Of a stretch of DNA of 17,789 bases, positions 1 through 6,622 are shown in pieces. Location: the NCBI GenBank assembly GCA_002697475.1, contig NZVW01000166.1, forward strand, positions 6,364 through 24,152. The letters run 5' to 3'. Numbering within the stretch: the stretch's first letter is position 1; the number at the start of each line of letters is the position of its first letter. Source of the stretch: Aquimarina sp. Its GTDB lineage: Bacteria > Bacteroidota > Bacteroidia > Flavobacteriales > Flavobacteriaceae. Under the pieces are notes generated by a model, which did not search any database, was not told where the DNA came from, and saw nothing but the letters and a program-made list of their open reading frames with translations. The translations under genes and the position numbers were made by a program.

Positions 1-337
1 TATACATTTTACTGAGGCTTGGATTAAAGTAATAAATTTATGGTCTTGGATTCTTGTGATATTTGGCTACGGTGCTCAATACTTAAATCACAAAAGTAAA
101 GCGGTTTCCTATTGTAATCGTGCAGTATATCCTTTTTATATATTACATCAGACTGTAATGATTATCATAGCATATTATCTCATGAACCTTCAGTGGAACT
201 TTTTCATTAAGTTCACCATTATCATAGTGGGAACCTTCAGTATATGCTGGGTAATTTATGAATTTATCATCCTCAGATTGCCTATTCTTCATCCTTTGTT
301 TGGATTGAAGAAAAGTCCTAAGACCAGGACAAAGTAA
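1..337 (+). CDS. Acyltransferase family membrane protein, C-terminal fragment
   Basis: The reading frame is open from the left edge (frame starting at base 2) to the TAA at 335-337, so the true start lies outside the window; the GTG at 56 is internal. The visible part is the hydrophobic C-terminal end of a multi-pass protein. It has a segment resembling NRAVYPFYILHQT followed by two membrane helices and a short basic tail (KKSPKTRTK). The YPFYILHQ signature before a late transmembrane helix is typical of the acyltransferase-3 family (OafA/MdoC-like), which transfers acyl groups to extracytoplasmic sugars or lipids. The catalytic N-terminal part is missing, so the substrate cannot be inferred. 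The gene converges on the NifU-like gene with only 9 bp between stop codons and no obvious terminator hairpin. Confidence 0.75.
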   Translation, partial: IHFTEAWIKVINLWSWILVIFGYGAQYLNHKSKAVSYCNRAVYPFYILHQTVMIIIAYYLMNLQWNFFIKFTIIIVGTFSICWVIYEFIILRLPILHPLFGLKKSPKTRTK

Positions 338-346
338 AAGAGAAAA

Positions 347-589
347 TTACTCTACATTAAGCACCTCTTCAATTTGAGGTGCATATTTTTTTATGGTCAT
401 TTCTACACCAGACTTTAACGTCATTTGGTTAACACTACATCCTACACACGCTCCTTCAAGTTGTACCTTTACTCTTTTATTGTCTTCAATAGAAATCAAA
501 GAAATATCACCACCATCACTTTGAAGAAAAGGTCTTATTTCATCTAGTGCTTTTTCTACATTTATACGTAACTCTTCTGATGTCATCAT
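347..589 (-). CDS. NifU C-terminal-domain Fe-S scaffold protein
   Basis: This 80-residue protein is a stand-alone NifU C-terminal domain. It has the expected GACVGC core with the cluster-binding CxxC at residues 48-51, followed by the QMTLKSGVE helix. Proteins of this class (NifU-CT/Nfu) assemble or carry a [4Fe-4S] cluster in the cytoplasm and pass it to apo-enzymes. The start could be either of two adjacent ATG codons at 589 or 586. It is the second gene of an operon: the mrp stop codon lies one base upstream, so the two are almost certainly co-transcribed and act in the same Fe-S pathway. Length and motif fit the family; the specific client proteins are unknown. Confidence 0.93.
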   Translation of the reverse strand: MMTSEELRINVEKALDEIRPFLQSDGGDISLISIEDNKRVKVQLEGACVGCSVNQMTLKSGVEMTIKKYAPQIEEVLNVE

Positions 590-590
590 T

Positions 591-1730
591 TTACTTTTTT
601 ACAGCAGAGCAACCTGCCATAGTTGTTATTTTTATAGCCTCAGTAGGTGGTAAGTTTTCATTTCTGTTGACTACTTCCTGAACCACTTCTCTGGTAATAT
701 CTTCGAATGCTTTTTCAATAGGTGTAGCCGTTTGCAACGCTGCAGGTCTACCTACATCACCAGCTTCTCTTATACTTTGTACCAGTGGAACTTCTCCTAG
801 AAAAGGTATATCAAGATCTTCTGCAAGATGCTTAGCGCCTTCTTTACCAAAAATATAATATTTATTTTCAGGTAATTCCTCTGGTGTAAAATACGCCATA
901 TTTTCTATGATACCAAGTACAGGAACGTTTATACTATCCTGCTGAAACATCGCCACTCCTTTTCTTGCATCTGCTAATGCAACATTCTGTGGTGTACTTA
1001 CTACAACTGCTCCGGTGATAGGTAAGGATTGCATTATAGACAAATGGATATCACCAGTTCCCGGAGGAAGGTCTATCAATAAAAAGTCTAATTCACCCCA
1101 GGCCGCATCAAAAATCATTTGGTTTAAAGCCTTAGCTGCCATAGGCCCCCTCCAGATTACCGCTTGATTAGGTTGTGTAAAAAAACCTATGGATAAAATC
1201 TTAACTCCATAGTTTTCAATAGGTTTCATTTTTGAGGCATTACCTACTTTAACTGATAAAGGTCGTTCTCTCTCTACATCAAACATAATAGGAGCTGATG
1301 GGCCATAAATATCTGCGTCCAGGAGACCTACTTCGAATCCCATCTTAGCTAACGTAACGGCAAGATTAGCAGTTACCGTAGATTTACCAACACCTCCTTT
1401 ACCAGAAGCTACCGCAATTATATTTTTAATACCAGGTATAGGCTTACCCTTTATCTCATTCTTAGGAGTACTCTGAGCAGGTGCGTCTACTTTTATGTTA
1501 ACTTTTACCTTAGCTTTATCATATACCTTTTCCTGTATCACCTTCATCACATCAACTTCAGCTCTTTTTTTGATATGCATTGCAGGTGTATTCAACACCA
1601 GATCAACAATCACTTCATCCCCGAAGGTAATTATATTTTTTACAGCACCACTTTCTACCATATTCTTACCCTCACCTGCTACTGTAATACTTTCTAAAGC
1701 CTTTAAAATCTCAGATTTTTCTAATTTCAT
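591..1730 (-). CDS. mrp: Mrp/ApbC/NBP35-type P-loop ATPase, Fe-S cluster carrier
   Basis: The 379-residue protein begins with a MIP18/DUF59-like domain (about residues 1-90), then a short linker and a deviant Walker A loop GKGGVGKST at 110-118. Further nucleotide-binding signatures are LLDADIYGPS (about 136-145) and LIDLPPGTGD (218-227). This is the standard Mrp/ApbC architecture; the family binds and transfers [4Fe-4S] clusters in an ATP-dependent way. The usual CPxC-type cysteine pair after the ENM motif is absent: residues 277-295 run ENMAYFTPEELP...YYIFG with no cysteine. The only nearby cysteine is C374 in a C-terminal MAGCSAVKK tail. I believe this cysteine-less variant is common in Bacteroidota, from memory. 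It is first in an operon with the NifU-like gene, and a -7 promoter element lies about 70 bp upstream. Confidence 0.95.
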   Translation of the reverse strand: MKLEKSEILKALESITVAGEGKNMVESGAVKNIITFGDEVIVDLVLNTPAMHIKKRAEVDVMKVIQEKVYDKAKVKVNIKVDAPAQSTPKNEIKGKPIPGIKNIIAVASGKGGVGKSTVTANLAVTLAKMGFEVGLLDADIYGPSAPIMFDVERERPLSVKVGNASKMKPIENYGVKILSIGFFTQPNQAVIWRGPMAAKALNQMIFDAAWGELDFLLIDLPPGTGDIHLSIMQSLPITGAVVVSTPQNVALADARKGVAMFQQDSINVPVLGIIENMAYFTPEELPENKYYIFGKEGAKHLAEDLDIPFLGEVPLVQSIREAGDVGRPAALQTATPIEKAFEDITREVVQEVVNRNENLPPTEAIKITTMAGCSAVKK

Positions 1731-1798
1731 TTAGCGAAAATTTTCTTTTTCAAAACAACTAATATCCGGACTGTATTAATCTGGATTAAATCTAAATG

Positions 1799-1806
1799 CA
1801 AAGATA
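1799..1806 (-). promoter_or_regulatory. Bacteroidota -7 promoter element for mrp-nifU
   Basis: On the minus strand this reads TATCTTTG, an exact match to the TAnnTTTG consensus of Bacteroidota housekeeping promoters. It lies about 70 bp upstream of the mrp start codon in the 240-bp gap after the MGMT-like gene, so mrp-nifU probably forms its own transcript. I do not see a convincing TTG -33 element at the usual spacing. Confidence 0.5.
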
Positions 1807-1970
1807 GTTTGAAAAGTTAATATAATAAAACCTAAGGATTGAATTGATTGATAATATAATCAAACGAAATAATAATGGTCTATAATACTTTATGAGGTTG
1901 TGATTGCGAATTCCGAATACAATAGAACATTTCAAAAAAACATTCATAATAAACTGAAAATGAAGACTAA

Positions 1971-2306
1971 TTATAATTCTTTCATAGGATCCCAAAACAA
2001 CTTTTCAAAATCCTGAATCTCATTATCAATCACTTCAATACCCTCGTTTTCCAGTAGTTGTTGCATTAAATTAGTTCCTGAAAAATGGTGTTTCCCCGTC
2101 AATATACCTTTTCTGTTGACTACCCTATGAGCAGGTACATCATCTCTACCTTTACAGGCATTCATTGCCCATCCCACCATACGTGCGCTACCAGTTGATC
2201 CAAGGTATTTTCCTATAGCACCATACGAGGTTACCCTACCGAAAGGGATTTTTTTAGCTACCTCGTAGACCTTTTCAAAAAAACCGGAATTGTCACTTAC
2301 TCCCAT
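1971..2306 (-). CDS. Alkyltransferase-like (ATL) protein, MGMT fold without catalytic Cys
   Basis: The 111-residue protein matches the C-terminal DNA-binding domain of O6-alkylguanine-DNA alkyltransferase. It has PFGRVTSYGAIG (21-32, helix-turn-helix region with the base-flipping Tyr), the arginine-finger motif ARMVG (41-45) and NRKG after the active-site region. The active-site PCHR motif reads PAHR at 58-61, so the methyl-accepting cysteine is alanine (A59). That makes it an ATL protein, which in characterised cases binds O6-alkylguanine without repairing it and recruits nucleotide excision repair. The size is usual for a single-domain ATL. The start overlaps the end of the LysE-family gene by 10 bp, indicating translational coupling in the trmB-lysE-atl operon. 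Confidence 0.9.
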   Translation of the reverse strand: MGVSDNSGFFEKVYEVAKKIPFGRVTSYGAIGKYLGSTGSARMVGWAMNACKGRDDVPAHRVVNRKGILTGKHHFSGTNLMQQLLENEGIEVIDNEIQDFEKLFWDPMKEL

Positions 2307-2926
2307 GTGTAGATGATTCTTGCTAAAGTGATAATTACTAGGATCAACATGAGTATCCCCATAAAATAATTAGAATACTTTGTGATAGTGGCTGTTTTTT
2401 TCTCAATCTTTAAAAAAGAAAACACATAAAAATATAAAGTAAAAAATGTGCCCAGAGAAGCGGCAAAAGCAAAAATCACCATCCGAAGTAAATCGTAATT
2501 CATCTTACCACTAACACTAAGTCCTGCGGCTATTGCACAGAAATAAGGTATTGGCAAAACATTTATCAAGGACATGATAACGCCTTTAAGGAAACTTCTG
2601 GTATCTGCCTTTCTATATACCTTAATCTTTGTTCTGCGTTGTCTTGCTTTTACAAAAAAATAAATAGCCAGTAATAAAAAAATGACCGCTCCGGTCCTCA
2701 GCAGTATATTCTTTACATAAGCATTATTAAAAATATACTTGGCTAAAAGAATGGCTATAAACGCCTGAAAGAAAACGACGAAAGATGCTCCTACAGCAAC
2801 CAGAACTCCATTTTGTTTCCCTCTCTCTAAACACGTCCTGGCTACCGTCATATTAACTAAACCGGGAGGGATAACACCAATTAGCGAAGCAAAAAATGTA
2901 ATTAAAAAAAGTCTGGTCGTTTCCAA
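2297..2926 (-). CDS. LysE/RhtB-family amino-acid exporter
   Basis: The 209-residue, very hydrophobic protein has about six membrane segments. Its N-terminal stretch, ASLIGVIPPGLVNMTVA (about 14-30), carries the conserved Pro-Pro-Gly of the LysE/RhtB family in helix 1. A basic cytoplasmic loop (about 94-108, QRRTKIKVYRK) separates the two halves, as usual. Members export amino acids or related small metabolites across the inner membrane; the substrate cannot be predicted here. It starts 11 bp after the trmB stop and overlaps the ATL gene, so it is the middle gene of a three-gene operon. The neighbours do not suggest a substrate. Confidence 0.85.
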   Translation of the reverse strand: METTRLFLITFFASLIGVIPPGLVNMTVARTCLERGKQNGVLVAVGASFVVFFQAFIAILLAKYIFNNAYVKNILLRTGAVIFLLLAIYFFVKARQRRTKIKVYRKADTRSFLKGVIMSLINVLPIPYFCAIAAGLSVSGKMNYDLLRMVIFAFAASLGTFFTLYFYVFSFLKIEKKTATITKYSNYFMGILMLILVIITLARIIYTWE

Positions 2927-2937
2927 CTAATAATTTT

Positions 2938-3612
2938 TTAAGATATCTTAAACTGCAAGTAAGTTATGGGTTTATTTTCTTCCAGAAATTGTTTTTCATA
3001 AAAAGTTTGTATTGCTGTAACAACTTCAGGCGCTCCTTCATTATGGTAAATGTGATGATTAGCATATAAAACTTCGTGCCCCGCACCGTGTAATAACCCT
3101 AAGGTATATCCGTGCATAAATTCACTATCCGTTTTTAAATGCATAATACCATCAGGTTTTAGAATTGTTTTATACTTCTCTAAAAAACTTTGATTCGTAA
3201 GTCGATGCTTTGTCCTTTTGTACTTAATCTGTGGATCAGGAAATGTAATCCAAATTTCATCTACCTCATTGTTATCGAATAGATGCGTTATTAATTCTAT
3301 CTGAGTTCTAATGAAGTATACATTTTTCAGGTTTTCTTCAATCGCCGTTTTTGCTCCTCTCCAAAATCTGGCACCTTTAATATCAATACCAATAAAATTT
3401 TTATCCGGATAACGTTCAGCAAGTCCTATGGTATATTCTCCCTTACCACACCCCAGCTCCAAAACAATTGGATTATTATTCTTAAAGATGCTTTGATTCC
3501 AATTACCCTTTAAGCCATGAGAATCATTAATTACTTCATCTCTGGTTGGTTCAATAACGTTAACAAACGTCTTATTTTCTTCAAATCTTTTCAGCTTATT
3601 CTTACTTCCCAC
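2938..3612 (-). CDS. trmB: tRNA (guanine-N7-)-methyltransferase
   Basis: The 224-residue protein is a class I SAM-dependent methyltransferase. Motif I is LELGCGKGEYTIGLA (about 51-65), and the acidic ribose-binding region follows at FIGIDIKGARFWRG (73-86). The TrmB signature ITFPDPQIKYKRTKHRL lies at 122-138, with D126 at the position of the conserved catalytic or tRNA-contacting aspartate. TrmB forms m7G46 in the variable loop of tRNAs. The length matches the family. The gene appears to lead the trmB-lysE-atl operon; the 111-bp gap upstream is shared with a divergent glycosyltransferase gene and contains a small inverted repeat. Confidence 0.96.
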   Translation of the reverse strand: MGSKNKLKRFEENKTFVNVIEPTRDEVINDSHGLKGNWNQSIFKNNNPIVLELGCGKGEYTIGLAERYPDKNFIGIDIKGARFWRGAKTAIEENLKNVYFIRTQIELITHLFDNNEVDEIWITFPDPQIKYKRTKHRLTNQSFLEKYKTILKPDGIMHLKTDSEFMHGYTLGLLHGAGHEVLYANHHIYHNEGAPEVVTAIQTFYEKQFLEENKPITYLQFKIS

Positions 3613-3622
3613 GAATCGTATT

Positions 3623-3645
3623 CTTAATTTTTTGGTAAAATTAAG
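3623..3645. repeat. 9-bp inverted repeat between trmB and the glycosyltransferase
   Basis: CTTAATTTT (3623-3631) and AAAATTAAG (3637-3645) are perfect complements separated by TTGGT. It lies 10 bp upstream of the trmB start codon in the divergent intergenic region. It could be an operator for a dimeric regulator or a weak AT hairpin in the trmB leader; at this AT content a chance origin is possible. Confidence 0.35.
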
Positions 3646-3723
3646 GAAATATCCTCATAAGGTAATAGTACTAATTTAGAGATATATAAAATTAATTTTT
3701 ATCCACTTTAAATTGAGGTAATT

Positions 3724-4779
3724 TTGAATAAAAAAGTACTTGTAGCACCTTTAAACTGGGGGTTAGGACATGCCACCAGGTGTATCCCGATAATAAATGC
3801 TTTAATTGAAGAAGGTTTTACTCCGGTAATTGCTTCTGACGGAGCTGCACTTGGCTTATTACAAAAAGAATTTCCGGATTTAGAATACTTAACATTACCT
3901 TCATATAGGATAGCTTATTCTAAAAAGGGTAGTACATTTCGGTTAAAAATGCTACTTAATGGTCCCAGAATAGCAAAGGCCATTGTAAGTGAAAAGAAGA
4001 TTACTGAAAAAATAATTGATAACGGCGATTTTTGTGCTATCATCTCCGACAATAGAATGGGCGTTAGAGACCATAGAGTACCGTCAGTATTTATTACTCA
4101 TCAATTAACTGTTCTTAGCGGCAAGACTACAGTATTTAGCACTAAAATACATAATCGTTACATCAGGAAGTTTGATGTTTGCTGGGTACCTGATATGGCA
4201 GAAAACCCCAATCTTAGTGGAGAATTGGGGCACCCTAAGCGCAGCAATATACCCGTTACCTACCTAGGACCTCTTAGTAGATTTGAATATCAATATGTTC
4301 CTAATCAGTATGACATTATGGTCCTGCTTTCAGGTCCTGAACCTCAACGTACTTTATTAGAGCAAAAACTACTGCATGAGTTTGAACAAAGTGATAAACG
4401 TATAGTTTTTGTGCGGGGTGTAATTGAAGATAGCCATAAAACTTATATGAAGAATAATATTACTATTCATAATTTCTTAACCGGGAAAGAACTGCAAAAT
4501 ACTATTAATGCCAGCAACCTTATCATTTCAAGATCAGGATATACTACGGTAATGGATTTAGCTAAATTAAAGAAGAAGGCATTCTTTATTCCTACGCCCG
4601 GTCAATTTGAACAAGAGTATATTGCAGAGAGATTACATAACTTTAGACTAGTTCCCAGCTGCAATCAAAATGATTTTACTATTGCCAAATTAAAAGAGGT
4701 TCAAAACTATAAAGGATTAAACAGTTTTAGTACCGACATCGACTACAGGGAACTTTTTCACTTTTTCCAGCGTAAATGA
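3724..4779 (+). CDS. MurG-like (GT-B fold) glycosyltransferase family protein
   Basis: The 351-residue protein begins with NWGLGHATR (11-19), the glycine-rich N-terminal loop of GT-B glycosyltransferases of the MurG/UGT type. It ends with a donor-nucleotide-binding region, SRSGYTTVMDLA (269-280) and PTPGQFEQEYIAERL (290-304), very like the MurG C-terminal motif. It has no membrane segments. It is probably a cytoplasmic UDP-sugar transferase; the acceptor is unknown and it is clearly not the canonical MurG. The start is a TTG preceded by GAGG at 3715-3718, five bases upstream, one of the few Shine-Dalgarno-like sites here. The last 63 bp overlap the convergent histidine kinase gene. Confidence 0.8.
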   Translation: MNKKVLVAPLNWGLGHATRCIPIINALIEEGFTPVIASDGAALGLLQKEFPDLEYLTLPSYRIAYSKKGSTFRLKMLLNGPRIAKAIVSEKKITEKIIDNGDFCAIISDNRMGVRDHRVPSVFITHQLTVLSGKTTVFSTKIHNRYIRKFDVCWVPDMAENPNLSGELGHPKRSNIPVTYLGPLSRFEYQYVPNQYDIMVLLSGPEPQRTLLEQKLLHEFEQSDKRIVFVRGVIEDSHKTYMKNNITIHNFLTGKELQNTINASNLIISRSGYTTVMDLAKLKKKAFFIPTPGQFEQEYIAERLHNFRLVPSCNQNDFTIAKLKEVQNYKGLNSFSTDIDYRELFHFFQRK

Positions 4780-5796
4780 GAATTCGCTACCTACTCTATA
4801 GTCACTTTCTACATATATACGCTCATGGTGGGCTTCAATGATATGTTTTACAATTGCCAGTCCCAAACCGGAACCACCTTCCTTACGCGACCCACTTTTA
4901 TCCACGCGATAAAATCGCTCAAAGAGTCTGGGGATATGTGATTGGGCAATTCCTTCTCCATTATCAGTTATTCTGACAATCACTTTATTTCTTATTAAAT
5001 CTTCAATGCTCACCTCCGTTGTTCCATCCTCTTTACCATACTTGATAGAATTAACTACTAAATTTGAGAGCACCTGTTGGATTCTTTCCTTGTCTGCGTG
5101 CACAATTATAGGCTCCACATACTTCATGTCAAATGTTAAGGTAATCTTTTTCTTAGCGGCCTTCATCTCATAAAGCTCAAATACGCTTTGAATCAATTCT
5201 ACAATATCAAAGTTGGTATAATTCAGATTCAAGTCGCCTGCTTCAAGCTTGGTAATCATGTCAAGATCCTTTACGATATAAATTAATCGCTCAACACCCT
5301 TATTAGCTCTACCTAAATATTTTTCAAGAATTTTAGGATCTTTCATAGCTCCATCGAGCAAGGTCAGTATATACCCCTGGACCGTAAAAAGAGGTGTTTT
5401 TAACTCGTGCGAAACGTTACCCATAAATTCCTTTCGGTAATCCTCCCTAATCTTTAAGGTCTCTATTTCCTTTCTTCGATTTTTAGCAAATTTTTCGACC
5501 TCTTTAATCAAGGTTTTCATATCAGTAGTCACAGGACTATCTCCAATATCATCAACCTCCAGCATTTCAATATCATCGTATATTTTACGGACTCTTCGAT
5601 AGATAAACTTTTCAACTCTGTATTGAATTATTATAAAACAAATACAATAGCATACAGGAAGAAAGATCAGTAAAAAGCCTACACTAAATACCTCTTGTAT
5701 GTAAAAAAAAACGCTCAGGACGAGCGTTAATAAAAGTGTTATATATAAAGACGACAAATAAGCAAATTTGTACGACTTTTTAAAATTTTCTGCCAT
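4717..5796 (-). CDS. PhoR-like sensor histidine kinase
   Basis: The 359-residue protein has two N-terminal membrane segments (about 12-32 and 39-58) with only a few residues between them, so almost no periplasmic sensor domain. A HAMP-like/coiled linker follows. The HisKA dimerisation helix has the phospho-acceptor H130 in FMGNVSHELKTP, and the HATPase domain has the N box (QQVLSNLVVNSIKYG), DNGEGI, LFERFYRV and GGSGLGLAIVKH. It autophosphorylates H130 and should pass the phosphate to D56 of the adjacent regulator. It overlaps the regulator through a TAATG junction. A PhoR-like role rests on the partner and the neighbouring phosphate transporter. The final ~14 residues after the usual FSFTLEK end are encoded antisense to the glycosyltransferase. 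Confidence 0.9.
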   Translation of the reverse strand: MAENFKKSYKFAYLSSLYITLLLTLVLSVFFYIQEVFSVGFLLIFLPVCYCICFIIIQYRVEKFIYRRVRKIYDDIEMLEVDDIGDSPVTTDMKTLIKEVEKFAKNRRKEIETLKIREDYRKEFMGNVSHELKTPLFTVQGYILTLLDGAMKDPKILEKYLGRANKGVERLIYIVKDLDMITKLEAGDLNLNYTNFDIVELIQSVFELYEMKAAKKKITLTFDMKYVEPIIVHADKERIQQVLSNLVVNSIKYGKEDGTTEVSIEDLIRNKVIVRITDNGEGIAQSHIPRLFERFYRVDKSGSRKEGGSGLGLAIVKHIIEAHHERIYVESDYRVGSEFSFTLEKVKKFPVVDVGTKTV

Positions 5797-6479
5797 TAAA
5801 CAACAAACTTATATCCTACTCCTTTTATCGTTTTGAAGCTCTTATCTCCAATCTTCTCTCTAAGTTTTCTGATATGAACATCAATTGTTCTTCCTCCTAC
5901 AATTACCTCATTCCCCCAGACTTTGTCTAAAATGTCCTCTCTTTTGAAAACTTTTCCTGGTTTTGACGCCAATAAAGATAATAATTCAAATTCTTTTCTA
6001 GGAAGTATCAATTCCTTTTTATCCACAATGATTTTATATTCATCTCTATTGATAACAAGGCTACCTATTTTAACAATATTGCTTGAAGTCTCTTCTTCCT
6101 TTAATCTTCTCAGAAGCGCTTTTACTTTACTAACTAAGACTTTTGGTCTAATAGGCTTTGTAATGTAATCATCCGCCCCCGCATCAAAACCTGCTACCTG
6201 AGAATAATCCTCTCCTCTGGCTGTTAAAAATGTTATTATAGTATTTTGAAGATCTGGTATTTTTCTAATTTGCTCACAAGCTTCAATACCATCCATTTCT
6301 GGCATCATAACGTCCAGAATTATTAATTGAGGTTTCTTCTTCTTAGCTTTTTTGACAGCTTCTGCACCATTCTCAGCAGTGACAACATTATATCCCTCTG
6401 AGGAAAGATTGTAACCTACTATTTCCAGAATATCCGGCTCATCATCTACTAATAAAATGGTAATATCTTTTGTGTTCAT
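5796..6479 (-). CDS. PhoB-like OmpR-family response regulator
   Basis: The 227-residue protein has a receiver domain (about 1-120) with the acidic pair D12/D13, phospho-acceptor D56 in LIILDVMMPEMDG, T86 and K108. A winged-helix DNA-binding domain (about 130-227) follows, ending in GGRTIDVHIRKLREKIG and the wing GVGYKF. OmpR/PhoB proteins bind head-to-tail as dimers on direct repeats of about 11-bp period. Matching 11-bp arrays lie upstream of this gene and of three others in the window. Its stop codon overlaps the kinase start. Its identity as phosphate regulator PhoB is inferred from similarity, the adjacent PiT transporter and those arrays; the sequence alone does not exclude another signal. 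Confidence 0.92.
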   Translation of the reverse strand: MNTKDITILLVDDEPDILEIVGYNLSSEGYNVVTAENGAEAVKKAKKKKPQLIILDVMMPEMDGIEACEQIRKIPDLQNTIITFLTARGEDYSQVAGFDAGADDYITKPIRPKVLVSKVKALLRRLKEEETSSNIVKIGSLVINRDEYKIIVDKKELILPRKEFELLSLLASKPGKVFKREDILDKVWGNEVIVGGRTIDVHIRKLREKIGDKSFKTIKGVGYKFVV

Positions 6480-6507
6480 TTGTATAGAATTAATGTTCTA
6501 TTTCCGG

Positions 6508-6603
6508 TAAATATACTATGTTCAAGTGAAGTATGCATACGTTATGAAGCCAGAAACAATAATCTAACATAAAAATCTCATAAGCATAACATTAAGTTAA
6601 CGA
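6508..6603 (-). promoter_or_regulatory. 11-bp phased direct repeats and promoter of the PhoB-like gene
   Basis: On the plus strand, hexamers related to TAACAT occur at exact 11-bp steps: 6554 AAACAA, 6565 TAACAT, 6576 TCTCAT, 6587 TAACAT, 6598 TAACGA. On the minus strand, the direction of the regulator gene, these read as TGTTA-type half-sites, like the TGTCA half-sites of the E. coli Pho box. A weak -7 element, TATATTTA (one mismatch to TAnnTTTG), lies downstream at 6515-6508 on the minus strand. The arrangement suggests autoregulation by the PhoB-like protein. Two of five units are exact and two match 4 of 6 bases, so support is moderate. Confidence 0.45.
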
Positions 6604-6622
6604 AGTGGCTTAAACTTTAAAT

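Noticed and set aside
1792..1995. Minus-strand open frame of 67 codons in the gap upstream of mrp
   Set aside because: It overlaps the 3' end of the ATL gene, has a composition typical of translated AT-rich noncoding DNA, and covers the mrp promoter element.
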